64,000 nucleotides of DNA, from NCBI RefSeq assembly GCF_048595755.1, contig NZ_CP184360.1, positions 2,852,001 through 2,916,000 on the forward strand, given 5' to 3'. The translations under genes and the position numbers were made by a program. Under the pieces are notes generated by a model, which saw only the letters and a program-made list of their open reading frames with translations, ran no database searches and had not been told where the DNA came from. Source of the stretch: Luteococcus sp048595755 (GTDB lineage: Bacteria > Actinomycetota > Actinomycetes > Propionibacteriales > Propionibacteriaceae). Shown here piece by piece: positions 26,449 through 35,355 of this stretch. Position 1 is the stretch's first letter. Each line of letters begins with the position of its first letter.

Positions 26449-26852
26449 ATGACCGAGACCACTGATCACACCTCCCCGCCGTCGTAAGAAGCTCGTCGAC
26501 GGGGCTGGGCGAGCGGCTACTGAGTGGCATCGAGGCCACCGGCAACCGGTTGCCGGACCCGATCTTCCTGTTCGCCGGCATCTGCGTGCTGATCGCGGTG
26601 GCCTCCTGGCTCTGCGCGGTGGCCGGGGTCAGCGTCACCAATCCGGTGGACGGCAAGGTGGTCGCCGTGGAGAACCTGCTGAACGCCACCAACCTGCGCC
26701 GGATGCTCACCGAGTCGGTCGGCAACTTCAGCAAGTTCCCCGCCCTCAGCATGGTGCTGATGATCATGCTCGGCATCGGACTGGCCGAACAGAGCGGGTG
26801 GTTCTCCGCCCTGATGCGCGACATCGTCCGCATGCACTGGTGGTTCCCGTGA
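26449..26852 (+). pseudogene. AbgT-family transporter, frameshifted and truncated
   Basis: ATG 26449 opens a peptide MTETTDHTSPPS that stops at 26487. The AbgT reading resumes in another frame from about 26490 (GERLLSGIEATGNRLPDPIFLF) and runs through two membrane helices and GLAEQSGWFSALMRDIV until a stop at 26850. The family is about 500 residues; only about the first 120 remain. AbgT proteins import p-aminobenzoyl-glutamate or export sulfonamides. Both a frameshift and loss of the 3' three-quarters are seen, so it is dead. It runs straight into the M20 remnant. Confidence 0.85.
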
Positions 26853-26865
26853 TCGCGCTGGTGGG

Positions 26866-27572
26866 CATCTGTGGGCCACCCTGCCCACCGGCACCATCGA
26901 TGTGAAGGACGGTGCGGCCTCGGCCAACTCCGACCTGTTCACCGTGACCCTACGCGGCCAAGGCGTCCACGCCTCGACTCCGCAGGATGGCGTCGATCCG
27001 GTGATCGCCGCCAGCCAGTTCGTCAGCCAGGCGCAGACCATCGTCTCGCGGCGGGTCGCCCCGTTGTCACCGGCCGTGCTGTCCACCACCTGGCTGGAGG
27101 CCGGCAACCAGGATGCCCTCAACGTGATCCCCATGACGGCGCGGCTGGGCGGCAGCATCCGCAGCCATGACGACCAGGCACGCGAGACGATCCGTACCGG
27201 GCTGCACCAGATCGCGGCGGGCCTGGAGGCCTCCCACCCCGGGTTGAGCGTCGAGGTCGACCACCTGCAGGGCTACGACATGGTCTGGAATGACCCGACC
27301 CCGACGGCCGTCGTGCGGGAACTGGCCGAACAGGTCTCGCCCGGCAAGGTGATCGCCGACCCGCCGATGCGGGGCGGTGAGGATTTCGCCGCCTTCTCGC
27401 AGGTGACACCCTCGACCTATGTCTTCGTCGGCGCCGCAATGCCAGCAAGGGCTTCGACTCCTCGCACCACTCCCCCACCTTCGGCCTGGACGAGGACAGC
27501 TTCCCCATTGCCTGGCAGCTGGCGGTGCAGGTGGTGCGCGCCGGGCAACGGCTGCGTCGCGGGCAGCCCTGA
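26866..27572 (+). pseudogene. M20-family amidohydrolase remnant (C-terminal half), frameshifted
   Basis: Starts mid-gene at about 26866 (LWATLPTGTIDVKDG) and lacks the N-terminal metal-site half of the M20 family. It keeps the dimerisation-domain signature GVHASTPQDGVDPVIAASQFV, NVIPMTARLGGSIRS and the metal-ligand segment GGEDFAAF. A one-base shift near 27436 moves the end into another frame, where SSHHSPTFGLDE continues to the stop at 27572. M20 hydrolases often neighbour AbgT and cleave aminobenzoyl-glutamate-like amides. One deletion seems to have joined the two genes. Confidence 0.85.
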
Positions 27573-27590
27573 GCGTCTAGGATCGCCCGG

Positions 27591-29075
27591 GTGAAGATGC
27601 AGCCCGGACGACCCGACGATGACCACTTCGGCCCCGGGGTGGATCCCGACGAGCTCGCCCGCGCCGTCGGGTTGATGGAGCAGATCGCCGAGCTGGAGCT
27701 GGAGCATCCCGACCAGATCGCCTTCAAGCAGGCGGTGAACCGCATGAACCGGCGCATCAAGGCACGTCGTCGCCGGGCGGCCAAGGCTCCGGTCATCGAA
27801 CACGACAACGCGATCCTGGCGCTCACCGCCACCGGCTCCCCGCAACGCATCGACGACGAGACGGCGGGGCTGCCGCTGGTCTCCCAGGTGCCGGGTGCCA
27901 TCGCCGGACACCTGGAACAAGCCCGTGACTGCTACATCTGCAAGCAGGCTTACACCGTGGTCGACGCCTTCTACCACGGCCTGTGCCCCGGTTGCGCTGC
28001 CTTCAACCGTGCCAAGCGCGACCAGGGCTGTGACCTGTCCGGCCGCCGGGCCCTGTTGACCGGTGGCCGCGCCAAGATCGGCATGTACATAGCCCTGCGG
28101 CTGCTGCGTGACGGAGCCCACCTGACCATCACCACGCGCTTCCCGCACGACGCGGCGCGTCGCTTCAGTGCGCTGCCCGACAGCGCCGAATGGATCGACC
28201 GGCTCGAGGTGGTCGGCATCGACCTGCGCGACCCCACCCAGGTGATCGCGCTGGCCGACGAGGTGGCCACCGCCGGCCCCTTGGACATCCTCATCAACAA
28301 TGCGGCGCAAACGGTGCGCCGCTCCCCCGGCGCCTACTCCCACCTGGTGGAGGGCGAGAAGGCCGCGCTGCCCACCGACGTCCGACTGCCCAGGATGCTC
28401 ACCTTCGACCGGATCAGCGATGCGCACCCCGCCTCACTGGTGGGGGCCGCCGGTGGGCTGACCGGGGAACTGGCGAGCCGGTCGGCCGCCGAGATGACCT
28501 CGCTGGCCCTGCAGGCCGGCAATGCGTCGCTGGAACGTCATCTTGCCGGCACCGCGATCGACGCGGGTGGGCTGCTGCCCGACCTGGCCAGCGAGAACTC
28601 CTGGACCAAGACCGTCGACAGGGTCGATCCCCTGGAGATGCTCGAGGTTCAGCTGTGCAATGAAACGGCACCCTTCATTCTGATCAGCCGGCTGCGGCAG
28701 TCCATGCGGGCCAGCAGCGCGCGGCGCAAGTACATCGTCAACGTCTCCGCCATGGAGGGACAGTTCTCACGTCGCTACAAGGGCGCCGGGCATCCGCACA
28801 CCAACATGGCCAAGGCCGCGCTGAACATGCTCACCCGCACCAGTGCCGAGGAGATGTTCGAGACCGACCGCATCCTGATGACAGCGGTCGACACCGGTTG
28901 GATCACCGACGAGCGCCCCCACGACGAGAAGCTGCGCATCGCCGCCGAGGGCTGGCATGCCCCGCTCGACCTGGTCGACGGCGCAGCACGGGTGCACGAC
29001 CCGATCGTGCAAGGGGAACAGGGCACCGACCTCTACGGCGTCCTCCTGAAGGACTACCGGCCCTTCCCCTGGTGA
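27591..29075 (+). CDS. SDR family oxidoreductase with N-terminal zinc ribbon
   Basis: A 494-residue protein from GTG 27591 (AGGA eight bases upstream; ATG 27597 is the alternative). Residues 20-65 are helical and basic. A four-cysteine zinc-ribbon-like site follows (C114, C117, C132, C135). The Rossmann domain starts at about 153 with LLTGGRAKIGMYIALRLL and includes DILINNAAQT. The catalytic-region Ser is present (VNVSAMEG), but where YxxxK is expected the sequence is HTNMAKAAL, so the usual Tyr is absent while the Lys is kept. The substrate is unknown. No partner gene is evident; it follows the M20 remnant by 18 bases. Confidence 0.8.
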   Translation: MKMQPGRPDDDHFGPGVDPDELARAVGLMEQIAELELEHPDQIAFKQAVNRMNRRIKARRRRAAKAPVIEHDNAILALTATGSPQRIDDETAGLPLVSQVPGAIAGHLEQARDCYICKQAYTVVDAFYHGLCPGCAAFNRAKRDQGCDLSGRRALLTGGRAKIGMYIALRLLRDGAHLTITTRFPHDAARRFSALPDSAEWIDRLEVVGIDLRDPTQVIALADEVATAGPLDILINNAAQTVRRSPGAYSHLVEGEKAALPTDVRLPRMLTFDRISDAHPASLVGAAGGLTGELASRSAAEMTSLALQAGNASLERHLAGTAIDAGGLLPDLASENSWTKTVDRVDPLEMLEVQLCNETAPFILISRLRQSMRASSARRKYIVNVSAMEGQFSRRYKGAGHPHTNMAKAALNMLTRTSAEEMFETDRILMTAVDTGWITDERPHDEKLRIAAEGWHAPLDLVDGAARVHDPIVQGEQGTDLYGVLLKDYRPFPW

Positions 29076-29122
29076 GGCGACCGCGGTGAGGGCCCACCTC
29101 CACGTCCTCCCGCTGCCCGCCC

Positions 29123-29210
29123 GCTCGGGTTCCTGCGATCCGCTCGAGTTCGTGCGATCCGCTCGGGTTCCTGCGATCCGCTCGGGTTCGTGCGATCCGC
29201 TCGCGTTGCA
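29123..29210. repeat. 19-bp tandem repeat array (4.6 units)
   Basis: Four 19-bp units lie at 29123, 29142, 29161 and 29180, each GCTCGrGTTCsTGCGATCC, with a partial fifth to 29210. An inverted partial copy (CGCAGAAACCCGAGC) follows at 29224-29238, so the array can fold back on itself. It lies between the SDR stop and the next gene. No repeat spacers are present, so it is not CRISPR. Confidence 0.85.
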
Positions 29211-29319
29211 ACACACGCGAACCGCAGAAACCCGAGCGGCTGTCGGGTATCTCGAAGAACAGAACCAACCGTGGGGCGCCGGGCTTGTCCCTGACCCCGT
29301 GAGGGCGCACGATGGCTCC

Positions 29320-29664
29320 ATGGTTGACGCGGGCGGGCACAGCGACGCTGTCGGGGGCGGGCTCTGGGACCTTGGCGGCAAGCACCCCGTCGCCCCGATT
29401 CCCGACGCCCCGATCGTCGATGCCCCCGCACGGACCCCACGCACCGAGCGTCTCAGCCACGAGGCGGCCGCGATGGAGGTGATTCCCGTCGACGCCCAGA
29501 ACATGGGTCTGACGGACCTCACCGCGCCGGGTCTGGCTCTGGCCAGTTCGCTGAACCCCGACCGCGCACGACACCGCCGCGCCGGCCGTCTGATGCTGCT
29601 GTTCATGGTGCTGCCCCTGTTGGCCGGCTTCGTCGTCAACCTGTGGATCCTGCTGGGTCATTGA
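29320..29664 (+). CDS. Small hypothetical membrane protein
   Basis: A 114-residue product from ATG 29320. The first 80 residues are Pro/Asp/Ala-rich without recognisable domain, and one membrane helix lies at the C-terminus (about 90-110, LMLLFMVLPLLAGFVVNLWIL) after an Arg-rich stretch, suggesting a tail-anchored topology with the N-terminus inside. Third-position GC is high and supports coding. The open frame extends upstream through the 19-bp repeats, but that part does not look coding. I do not recognise the family. Confidence 0.5.
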   Translation: MVDAGGHSDAVGGGLWDLGGKHPVAPIPDAPIVDAPARTPRTERLSHEAAAMEVIPVDAQNMGLTDLTAPGLALASSLNPDRARHRRAGRLMLLFMVLPLLAGFVVNLWILLGH

Positions 29665-29707
29665 TCCCCGGTCGCCATGATCCTCACCGCCATGACAGGC
29701 TTGGGCC

Positions 29708-30664
29708 ATGGATGACCTGAGCCGTTTCCTGGCCGATGTGCACAAGGAGGTCCTGCCCGAGACCGACGGGCAGGTGGCCTCCTACATCCCCAGCCTCGCC
29801 CAGGCCGACCCCGATCCCTTCGGCATCGCGCTCGCGACGGTGGACGGCCAGCTGCACACGGCCGGCGATTCAGAGATTTCCTTCTCTCTGCAGTCGATCA
29901 GCAAGCCGCTGACCTATGCCCTGGCCCTGATGGAATCCGGCTTCGAGGCGGTCGACGCGGTGGTGGACGTCGAACCCTCCGGCGAGGCCTACAACCGCAT
30001 CTCCCTGGAGAACGAGACCGGACGGCCGGCCAATGCCCTCATCAATGCCGGCGCGATCGCCTCCACCTCGCTGCTGCCCAGCGGCGGGCGGATGTCACGG
30101 CTGCTCCACTTCTACGGACAGCTGGCCGGCCGTCGGCTCCACGCCGACGCCCAGATCGCCATGGAGGAGCTGGAGGGCGGGCACCGCAACCTGGCCATGG
30201 CCCACCTGCTGCACTCCTTCGGAAAACTGGCCGACGAGCCGGTGCAGGCCACCCGTGACTACTGTGCGGCCTGCGCGACGATGGTGACCACCACCGATCT
30301 GGCCTGGATCGCGGCCACCCTGGCCAATTCGGGCTGTCACCCCGGCACCGGGGAACAGGTGATCGACCCGCTGGTGGTCCAGCGGCTGCTCTCGGTGATG
30401 ACCATGTCTGGCATGTACGACGAGGCCGGCTGGTGGATGGTCCGGGTGGGCCTGCCGGGAAAGTCGGGCGTGGGCGGCGGGATCATCGCCGTTGCCCCCG
30501 GCAAGCTCGGCCTGGGGGTGTGGTCACCCCGCCTCAACGAGCACGGCTCCAGCGTGCGCGGGGTGCGCACCTGCGAGATCGTCAGCCGCGAGCTGGAATT
30601 GCACGTGATGGGTTCGCACCGTCCACCGAGCGAGGACGGTCTCAGCGCCCCAACAGCTTCTTGA
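29708..30664 (+). CDS. glsA: Glutaminase A
   Basis: A 318-residue serine-dependent glutaminase that releases ammonia from glutamine. The beta-lactamase-like catalytic motif SxxK is S63-K66 in SLQSISKPLTY; conserved NETGRPANALINAGAI, RDYCAACATM and SGMYDEAGWW blocks follow, with LPGKSGVGGGI near the end. It lies near ansP, ansA and aspA, pointing to amide nitrogen use. The 3' end overlaps the convergent rarA end by 23 bases, and the C-terminal tail is slightly longer than usual. Confidence 0.94.
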   Translation: MDDLSRFLADVHKEVLPETDGQVASYIPSLAQADPDPFGIALATVDGQLHTAGDSEISFSLQSISKPLTYALALMESGFEAVDAVVDVEPSGEAYNRISLENETGRPANALINAGAIASTSLLPSGGRMSRLLHFYGQLAGRRLHADAQIAMEELEGGHRNLAMAHLLHSFGKLADEPVQATRDYCAACATMVTTTDLAWIAATLANSGCHPGTGEQVIDPLVVQRLLSVMTMSGMYDEAGWWMVRVGLPGKSGVGGGIIAVAPGKLGLGVWSPRLNEHGSSVRGVRTCEIVSRELELHVMGSHRPPSEDGLSAPTAS

Positions 30665-31991
30665 TCGTCGCCAGCCGATCCTTGATGCCGGCCTCGTTGC
30701 CGTGGTCGGTGGGCTGGTAATAGGTGGCGTCGGCCAGCTCGTCGGGCAGGTACTGCTGCCGGGCGACGGCGTGCGGGGCGTCGTGGGCGTAGATGTAGCC
30801 CTTGCCGTGCCCCAGTTGTTGGGCGCCCGAATAGTGCGCATCGCGCAGGTGGGCGGGCACCAGCCCGATCCGCCCCGAACGCACATCGGCGCGTGCGGCC
30901 GAGATGGCGGTGGTGACCGCATTCGACTTGGGAGCGGTGGCGGCGGCGATCGTGGCCTGGGCCAGGGTGAGCTGTGCCTCCGGCATGCCGATCAGCTGCA
31001 CCGCCTGGGCCGCGGCCACGCAGGTCTGCAGCACCGATGGTGCCGCCATGCCGATGTCCTCGCTGGCGCTGATCACCAGCCGTCGGGCGATGAAGCGGGG
31101 GTCCTCACCGGCCTCCAGCATGCGAGCCAGGTAGTGCAGCGCGGCGTCGACGTCGGAGCCGCGCACGCTCTTGATGAAGGCGCTGATGACGTCGTAGTGC
31201 TGGTCGCCGTCCTTGTCATAGCGCAGCGCGGCCCGGTCCACTGAGTTCTCGACGATCTCGGAGGTGATGGTCTGCTGCCCCATGGCGCGCGCCCCGGCGG
31301 CCGACTCCTCCAGGTAGGTGAGGCTGCGGCGGGCATCCCCACCGGCCAGCCTGATGATGGTGTCGCGGGCCTCGGGTTCGATCTGGAACTGCCCACCCAG
31401 CCCGCGCTCGTCGGAAAGACCACGATCCACCAGCACCCCGATGTCGTCGTCGGTCAGCGGCTTGAGGGTGAGCAGCAGCGATCGCGACAGCAGCGGCGAG
31501 ATGACGCTGAAGGACGGGTTCTCGGTGGTGGCCGCGATCAGCGTGACCAGGCGGTTCTCCACGGCGGGCAGCAGGACGTCCTGCTGGGCCTTGCTGAAGC
31601 GGTGCACCTCGTCGACGAAGAGCACGGTGGCCCGGCCATGGGCAAGCTCACGACGGGCGGTCTCCAGCTCGGCGCGCACCTCCTTGACACCGGCGGTCAC
31701 GGCGGAGACCTCGACGAAGCGGCGCTGGGTGGCCTGCGAGACCACCGCGGCGATGGTCGTCTTGCCCACCCCGGGCGGGCCCCACAGGAAGACGCTCATC
31801 GCGGTGGTGCCCTCGGCCAGCCGACGCAGCGGCGACCCGGCGCCCAGCAGGTGCTGCTGCCCCACGATCTCGTCGAGCGTGCGGGGACGCAGCCGCACGG
31901 CCAGCGGAAGGTGGTCATGACTGGCGCCGCCGAGGGTGCCTCCGGCGGCGGCCAGCTCCGCGGAATCGGGGTTGCCGAACAGGTCAGTCAC
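30642..31991 (-). CDS. rarA: Replication-associated recombination protein A (MgsA/RarA)
   Basis: A 449-residue AAA+ ATPase acting at stalled replication forks. RPRTLDEIVGQQHLLG opens the ATPase domain; Walker A is WGPPGVGKTT, Walker B VLFVDEVHRF, and sensor 1 lies in IAATTENPSF. The tetramerisation domain near the C-terminus has HYDVISAFIKSVRGSDVDAALHYLARML and PSVLQTCVAAAQA. The start is taken as GTG 31991 (AGGA seven bases upstream); TTG 31994 is possible. An 8-bp inverted repeat GTCACCAA/TTGGTGAC (31987-31994 and 32005-32012) spans the start codon and could affect translation. Confidence 0.93.
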   Translation of the reverse strand: MTDLFGNPDSAELAAAGGTLGGASHDHLPLAVRLRPRTLDEIVGQQHLLGAGSPLRRLAEGTTAMSVFLWGPPGVGKTTIAAVVSQATQRRFVEVSAVTAGVKEVRAELETARRELAHGRATVLFVDEVHRFSKAQQDVLLPAVENRLVTLIAATTENPSFSVISPLLSRSLLLTLKPLTDDDIGVLVDRGLSDERGLGGQFQIEPEARDTIIRLAGGDARRSLTYLEESAAGARAMGQQTITSEIVENSVDRAALRYDKDGDQHYDVISAFIKSVRGSDVDAALHYLARMLEAGEDPRFIARRLVISASEDIGMAAPSVLQTCVAAAQAVQLIGMPEAQLTLAQATIAAATAPKSNAVTTAISAARADVRSGRIGLVPAHLRDAHYSGAQQLGHGKGYIYAHDAPHAVARQQYLPDELADATYYQPTDHGNEAGIKDRLATIKKLLGR

Positions 31992-32103
31992 CAATTCATC
32001 CTAGTTGGTGACCCCGGCGCCCGCCCACGGCACCAAAGGTGGGTAATGTGCGGAAACAGAGGCAATGAGGCCTCCACGCAAAATGTTTAGTGGGAGAAAG
32101 TTC

Positions 32104-33573
32104 ATGCGACAGAAGGATTCGCCGTATACCGGGCCCGTGTCACAGGATCGCGCAGACCACGGGTACGAAAAGCACCTCAAGCCCCGCCACATCCGCATGA
32201 TCGCCATCGGAGGATCGATCGGCACCGGACTCTTCCTCGGTGCCGGTGGCCGGCTCGCAGCCGGCGGCCCCTCCCTGGCCATCGTCTACGCGCTGTGTGG
32301 CCTGTTCGCCTTCCTGATGGTCCGCGCCCTGGGAGAGCTGACGATCCATCGTCCCAGCTCGGGTGCCTTCGTCTCCTATGCGCGCGAGTTCATGGGCGAG
32401 AAGGGCGCCTACGTGACCGGCTGGCTCTTCTTCCTGGACTGGTGCACCACGGTGATGGCCGACATCACCGCCGTCGCCCTGTACATGCACTTCTGGAGCA
32501 TCTTCAGCCCGATCCCGCAGTGGATCATCGCCCTGATCGCCCTGGCGATCGTCTTCGCGATGAACATGCTGAGCGTGAAGTTCTTCGGTGAGTTCGAGTT
32601 CTGGTTCGCCATGATCAAGGTGGCGGCCATCGTCGGCTTCATGCTGATCGCCGTCGTCTTCATCGCCACCGGCCACCAGGTCGCCGGCCACACCCCCGGC
32701 CCGCAGCTGATCACCGACAACGGCGGCCTGTTCCCCAAGGGCCTGGCCCCGATGGTCACCCTGGCCCTGGGCGTGGTCTTCGCCTTCGGCGGCACCGAGA
32801 TGGTGGGCGTGGCCGCAGGCGAGGCGAAGGATGCCGAGAAGATCATGCCGGGCGCCGTGAACTCGATGATGTGGCGCATCGCGCTCTTCTACGTCGGATC
32901 GGTCGTGCTGTTCACCATGCTGATGCCCTGGCACGCCTATTCCAGGGACGAGTCGCCCTTCGTGACCTTCTTCAATGCGATCGGCGTGCAGAATGCGGGC
33001 ACGATCATGAACCTGGTGGTGCTCACCGCTGCCCTGTCCAGCCTCAATGCCGGGCTCTATGCCACCGGCCGAACCCTGCGCTCGATGGCCGTAGCCGGCT
33101 CCGCCCCCGCCTACGCCGCGCGCCTGAACCGCAATGCCGTCCCCTACGGCGGCATCGTGATCACCTCCGCGCTGGGCCTGATTGGCGTCATGATCAACTA
33201 CATCTGGCCCTCGCAGGCCTTCGACATCGTGATGAACCTGGCCGGCATCGGCATCGCCGGCACCTGGATCAGCATCATGGTCAGCCACTGGATCTTCGTG
33301 CACCGGGCCAAGCAGGGGCTCTACGAGCGCCCGAAGTACCGGCTGTTCTGGGCACCCTGGACCAACCTGGCCACCATCGTCTTCCTGGTGGGCGTCATCG
33401 TGATGATGTGGTTCGCCGATGAGATCGGCAAGCCCACCATCACCCTGTTCGGGGTCGTCGCGCTGATCATGGTCATCGGTTGGTATGCAGTACGCGACAA
33501 GATCGACGGCACCGTGCTGGAATCCAGCTTCCTGGACACCTCCACCCCGACCACCGAGGACAAGGACGCCTGA
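32104..33573 (+). CDS. ansP: Amino-acid permease, AnsP-like (probable L-asparagine permease)
   Basis: A 489-residue APC-superfamily transporter starting at ATG 32104 (GGGAGA just before it). The N-terminal KPRHIRMIAIGGSIGTGLFLGAG is the classic first helix of the amino-acid transporter family, and about twelve helices follow, with FAFGGTEMVGVAAGEA in helix 6. It is translationally coupled to asparaginase (one-base overlap), which is the main ground for the asparagine assignment. The gene is divergent from rarA with 112 bases between starts. Confidence 0.88.
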   Translation: MRQKDSPYTGPVSQDRADHGYEKHLKPRHIRMIAIGGSIGTGLFLGAGGRLAAGGPSLAIVYALCGLFAFLMVRALGELTIHRPSSGAFVSYAREFMGEKGAYVTGWLFFLDWCTTVMADITAVALYMHFWSIFSPIPQWIIALIALAIVFAMNMLSVKFFGEFEFWFAMIKVAAIVGFMLIAVVFIATGHQVAGHTPGPQLITDNGGLFPKGLAPMVTLALGVVFAFGGTEMVGVAAGEAKDAEKIMPGAVNSMMWRIALFYVGSVVLFTMLMPWHAYSRDESPFVTFFNAIGVQNAGTIMNLVVLTAALSSLNAGLYATGRTLRSMAVAGSAPAYAARLNRNAVPYGGIVITSALGLIGVMINYIWPSQAFDIVMNLAGIGIAGTWISIMVSHWIFVHRAKQGLYERPKYRLFWAPWTNLATIVFLVGVIVMMWFADEIGKPTITLFGVVALIMVIGWYAVRDKIDGTVLESSFLDTSTPTTEDKDA

Positions 33574-34604
33574 TGACCGACTCCCGACGAGTGCTGGTGG
33601 TCTACACCGGCGGCACCCTGGGCATGCAGCTCACCGACCGCGGCTGGGAGCCCGGTGCCGACCTGCCGGGGTGGCTCGACGAACTCGTCGCCGCGGACTT
33701 CCCGGGGTTGCGCTGGGACCTGGTCAGCCTGGATCCACTGATCGACTCCTCCAATGCCGGGCCTCGTGACTGGCAGCGGATCATCGACGCGGTGCGCGAG
33801 CACGAGCACAGCCACGACGCCTTCGTCGTGCTGCACGGCACCGACACGATGGGCTTCTGCGCGGCAGCGCTACACTTTGCGCTGGGATCGATGGGCAAAC
33901 CGGTGGTGCTCACCGGCGCCCAGCGCTCCTTCGTCGTCGACGACAGCGATGCGCCCAGCAATGTGCGCGGCGCCCTGCGGTGCAGCCTCGACCCGAGGTT
34001 CTCCTCGGTGGCGATCTGGTTCGACGGCACCCTGATGGCCGGCCACCACGCCACGAAGATCTCCTCCGAGGACGACCACGCCTTCGACTCGGTCAACATC
34101 GCACCGCTGGCCGTGCTCACCGACGAGGCGCAGCTGGTCTTCACCGAGGAGGCGGCCGCCGCGCCCGTGGCTCGGTTGAACGAGCGGCCCAAGCCGTACC
34201 GCGACGTCGACCTGGTGGTGCTGACCCTGCACCCCGGGCTGCGGGCCGAACGGCTGGCGGCCCAGCTGACCCCGCCACCGCAGGCCGTGGTGCTGCGCGC
34301 CTATGGCACCGGCAATGCCCCCGACAACGACCCGGCCCTACTCGAGGCGCTGAGCGCCGCCAGCGCTGCGGGCAGCGTCGTGGTGGTGACCACCCAGTGC
34401 CCGCACGGGGCGGTCCACCTGGGTCAGTACGCCGTCAGCCAAGGGCTGCTGGCCACCGGGGCGGTCTCGGGCGGTGACCTGACCACCGATGCCCTGGTGG
34501 CCTGGTTGACCTTCCTGGTCTGCCAGGACCTGTCACCAGCGCAGATCCGCGACGTGGTCCGTGAGGCGATCAGCGAGGGGCAGCGCCGCCGGGCACCCGA
34601 TTGA
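33573..34604 (+). CDS. ansA: L-asparaginase, type I-like
   Basis: A 343-residue amidohydrolase converting asparagine to aspartate and ammonia. The first catalytic Thr is in VVYTGGTLGM (about residues 9-18) and the second in LHGTDTMGFCA (about 86-96); VVLTGAQ follows. No signal peptide is present, so it is cytoplasmic and would act on asparagine brought in by the coupled permease. Its ATG shares one base with the ansP stop. The 3' end overlaps the convergent dienelactone hydrolase gene by 35 bases. Confidence 0.92.
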   Translation: MTDSRRVLVVYTGGTLGMQLTDRGWEPGADLPGWLDELVAADFPGLRWDLVSLDPLIDSSNAGPRDWQRIIDAVREHEHSHDAFVVLHGTDTMGFCAAALHFALGSMGKPVVLTGAQRSFVVDDSDAPSNVRGALRCSLDPRFSSVAIWFDGTLMAGHHATKISSEDDHAFDSVNIAPLAVLTDEAQLVFTEEAAAAPVARLNERPKPYRDVDLVVLTLHPGLRAERLAAQLTPPPQAVVLRAYGTGNAPDNDPALLEALSAASAAGSVVVVTTQCPHGAVHLGQYAVSQGLLATGAVSGGDLTTDALVAWLTFLVCQDLSPAQIRDVVREAISEGQRRRAPD

Positions 34605-35355
34605 TGTCGTCGGGGTGGTGTTCCAGCAACCACACCCAGGTCTCGCGCCAGGCGTCCTCGCTGGCCTGCTGGTGGTGAAACATCGGCAGCGGATTGTCGA
34701 AGGCGTGGCCGGCGCCGGGCCAGGAACTGAACTCCACGTCGCTTCCTTGCCCGATCACGCCTGCGATCCGCTGCGCCTCCGCGAAGGGGATGTACTCGTC
34801 GGCCTCGCCGAAGTGGTGCAGGCTGGGGACGGTGACCACCGGGATCGTGTCGACGATCTGCGGCAGGGCCGAACCGTAGTAGCTGACCAGGGCGTCGGGA
34901 CGCTGGTCACCCTCCACACCGGAGGCCGCCGCGTAGGCGAGCCCGCCGCCGTAGCAGAAGCCCATCAGCGCCACTCGCGAGCCGGTCTCGGGCAGCTGCC
35001 GCAGGTGTGCGACGCAGTCACGGATGTCGCCCACCGTCTCGTCCCACGGGTTGGCCTGCATCAGTTCCATGGCGTGCGGCAGGGCCGCCGGGTCGTCCTC
35101 GGTGATCACGGTACCGCCCACCCGCCAGTAGAGATTGGGCAACAGCACCGTCCACCCCTCGTCGGCCAGGTCGGCGGCACGCTGGTGCAGGTAGTTGGTG
35201 ATCCCGAAGATCTCCTGCACCAGGACGATTCCGGCACCCGTGCCGTGCTCGGGGCGGAAGAGCTTGGCGGGAATCGCCCCATCGGCCACCTCCACGGTGG
35301 TCTCGATCATGGTGACTCCGGTCCTGGCCTGCCAGGCGCGGGGAAGATCGTTCAT
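34570..35355 (-). CDS. Dienelactone hydrolase family protein
   Basis: A 261-residue alpha/beta hydrolase. The opening GIVLVQEIFGITNYLHQ and the nucleophile elbow GFCYGGGLAY, with Cys in place of Ser, are the hallmarks of dienelactone hydrolases; the Asp and His of the triad fall in the TVPSLHHFGEADEYIPF and PGAGHAFDN segments. The start at 35355 overlaps the phosphatase stop by four bases; ATG 35310 (MIETTVEV) is an alternative that matches the usual family start better. No other aromatic-degradation genes are near, so the natural substrate is unclear. Confidence 0.88.
   Translation of the reverse strand: MNDLPRAWQARTGVTMIETTVEVADGAIPAKLFRPEHGTGAGIVLVQEIFGITNYLHQRAADLADEGWTVLLPNLYWRVGGTVITEDDPAALPHAMELMQANPWDETVGDIRDCVAHLRQLPETGSRVALMGFCYGGGLAYAAASGVEGDQRPDALVSYYGSALPQIVDTIPVVTVPSLHHFGEADEYIPFAEAQRIAGVIGQGSDVEFSSWPGAGHAFDNPLPMFHHQQASEDAWRETWVWLLEHHPDDINRVPGGAAPR

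Noticed and set aside
29123..29210. CRISPR array
   Set aside because: The 19-bp units are directly adjacent with no spacers, and no cas genes are present.
31987..32012. Inverted repeat at the rarA start as a terminator or operator
   Set aside because: Only 8 bp with a 10-base gap and no support from position other than the start codon; kept as a remark in the rarA entry.
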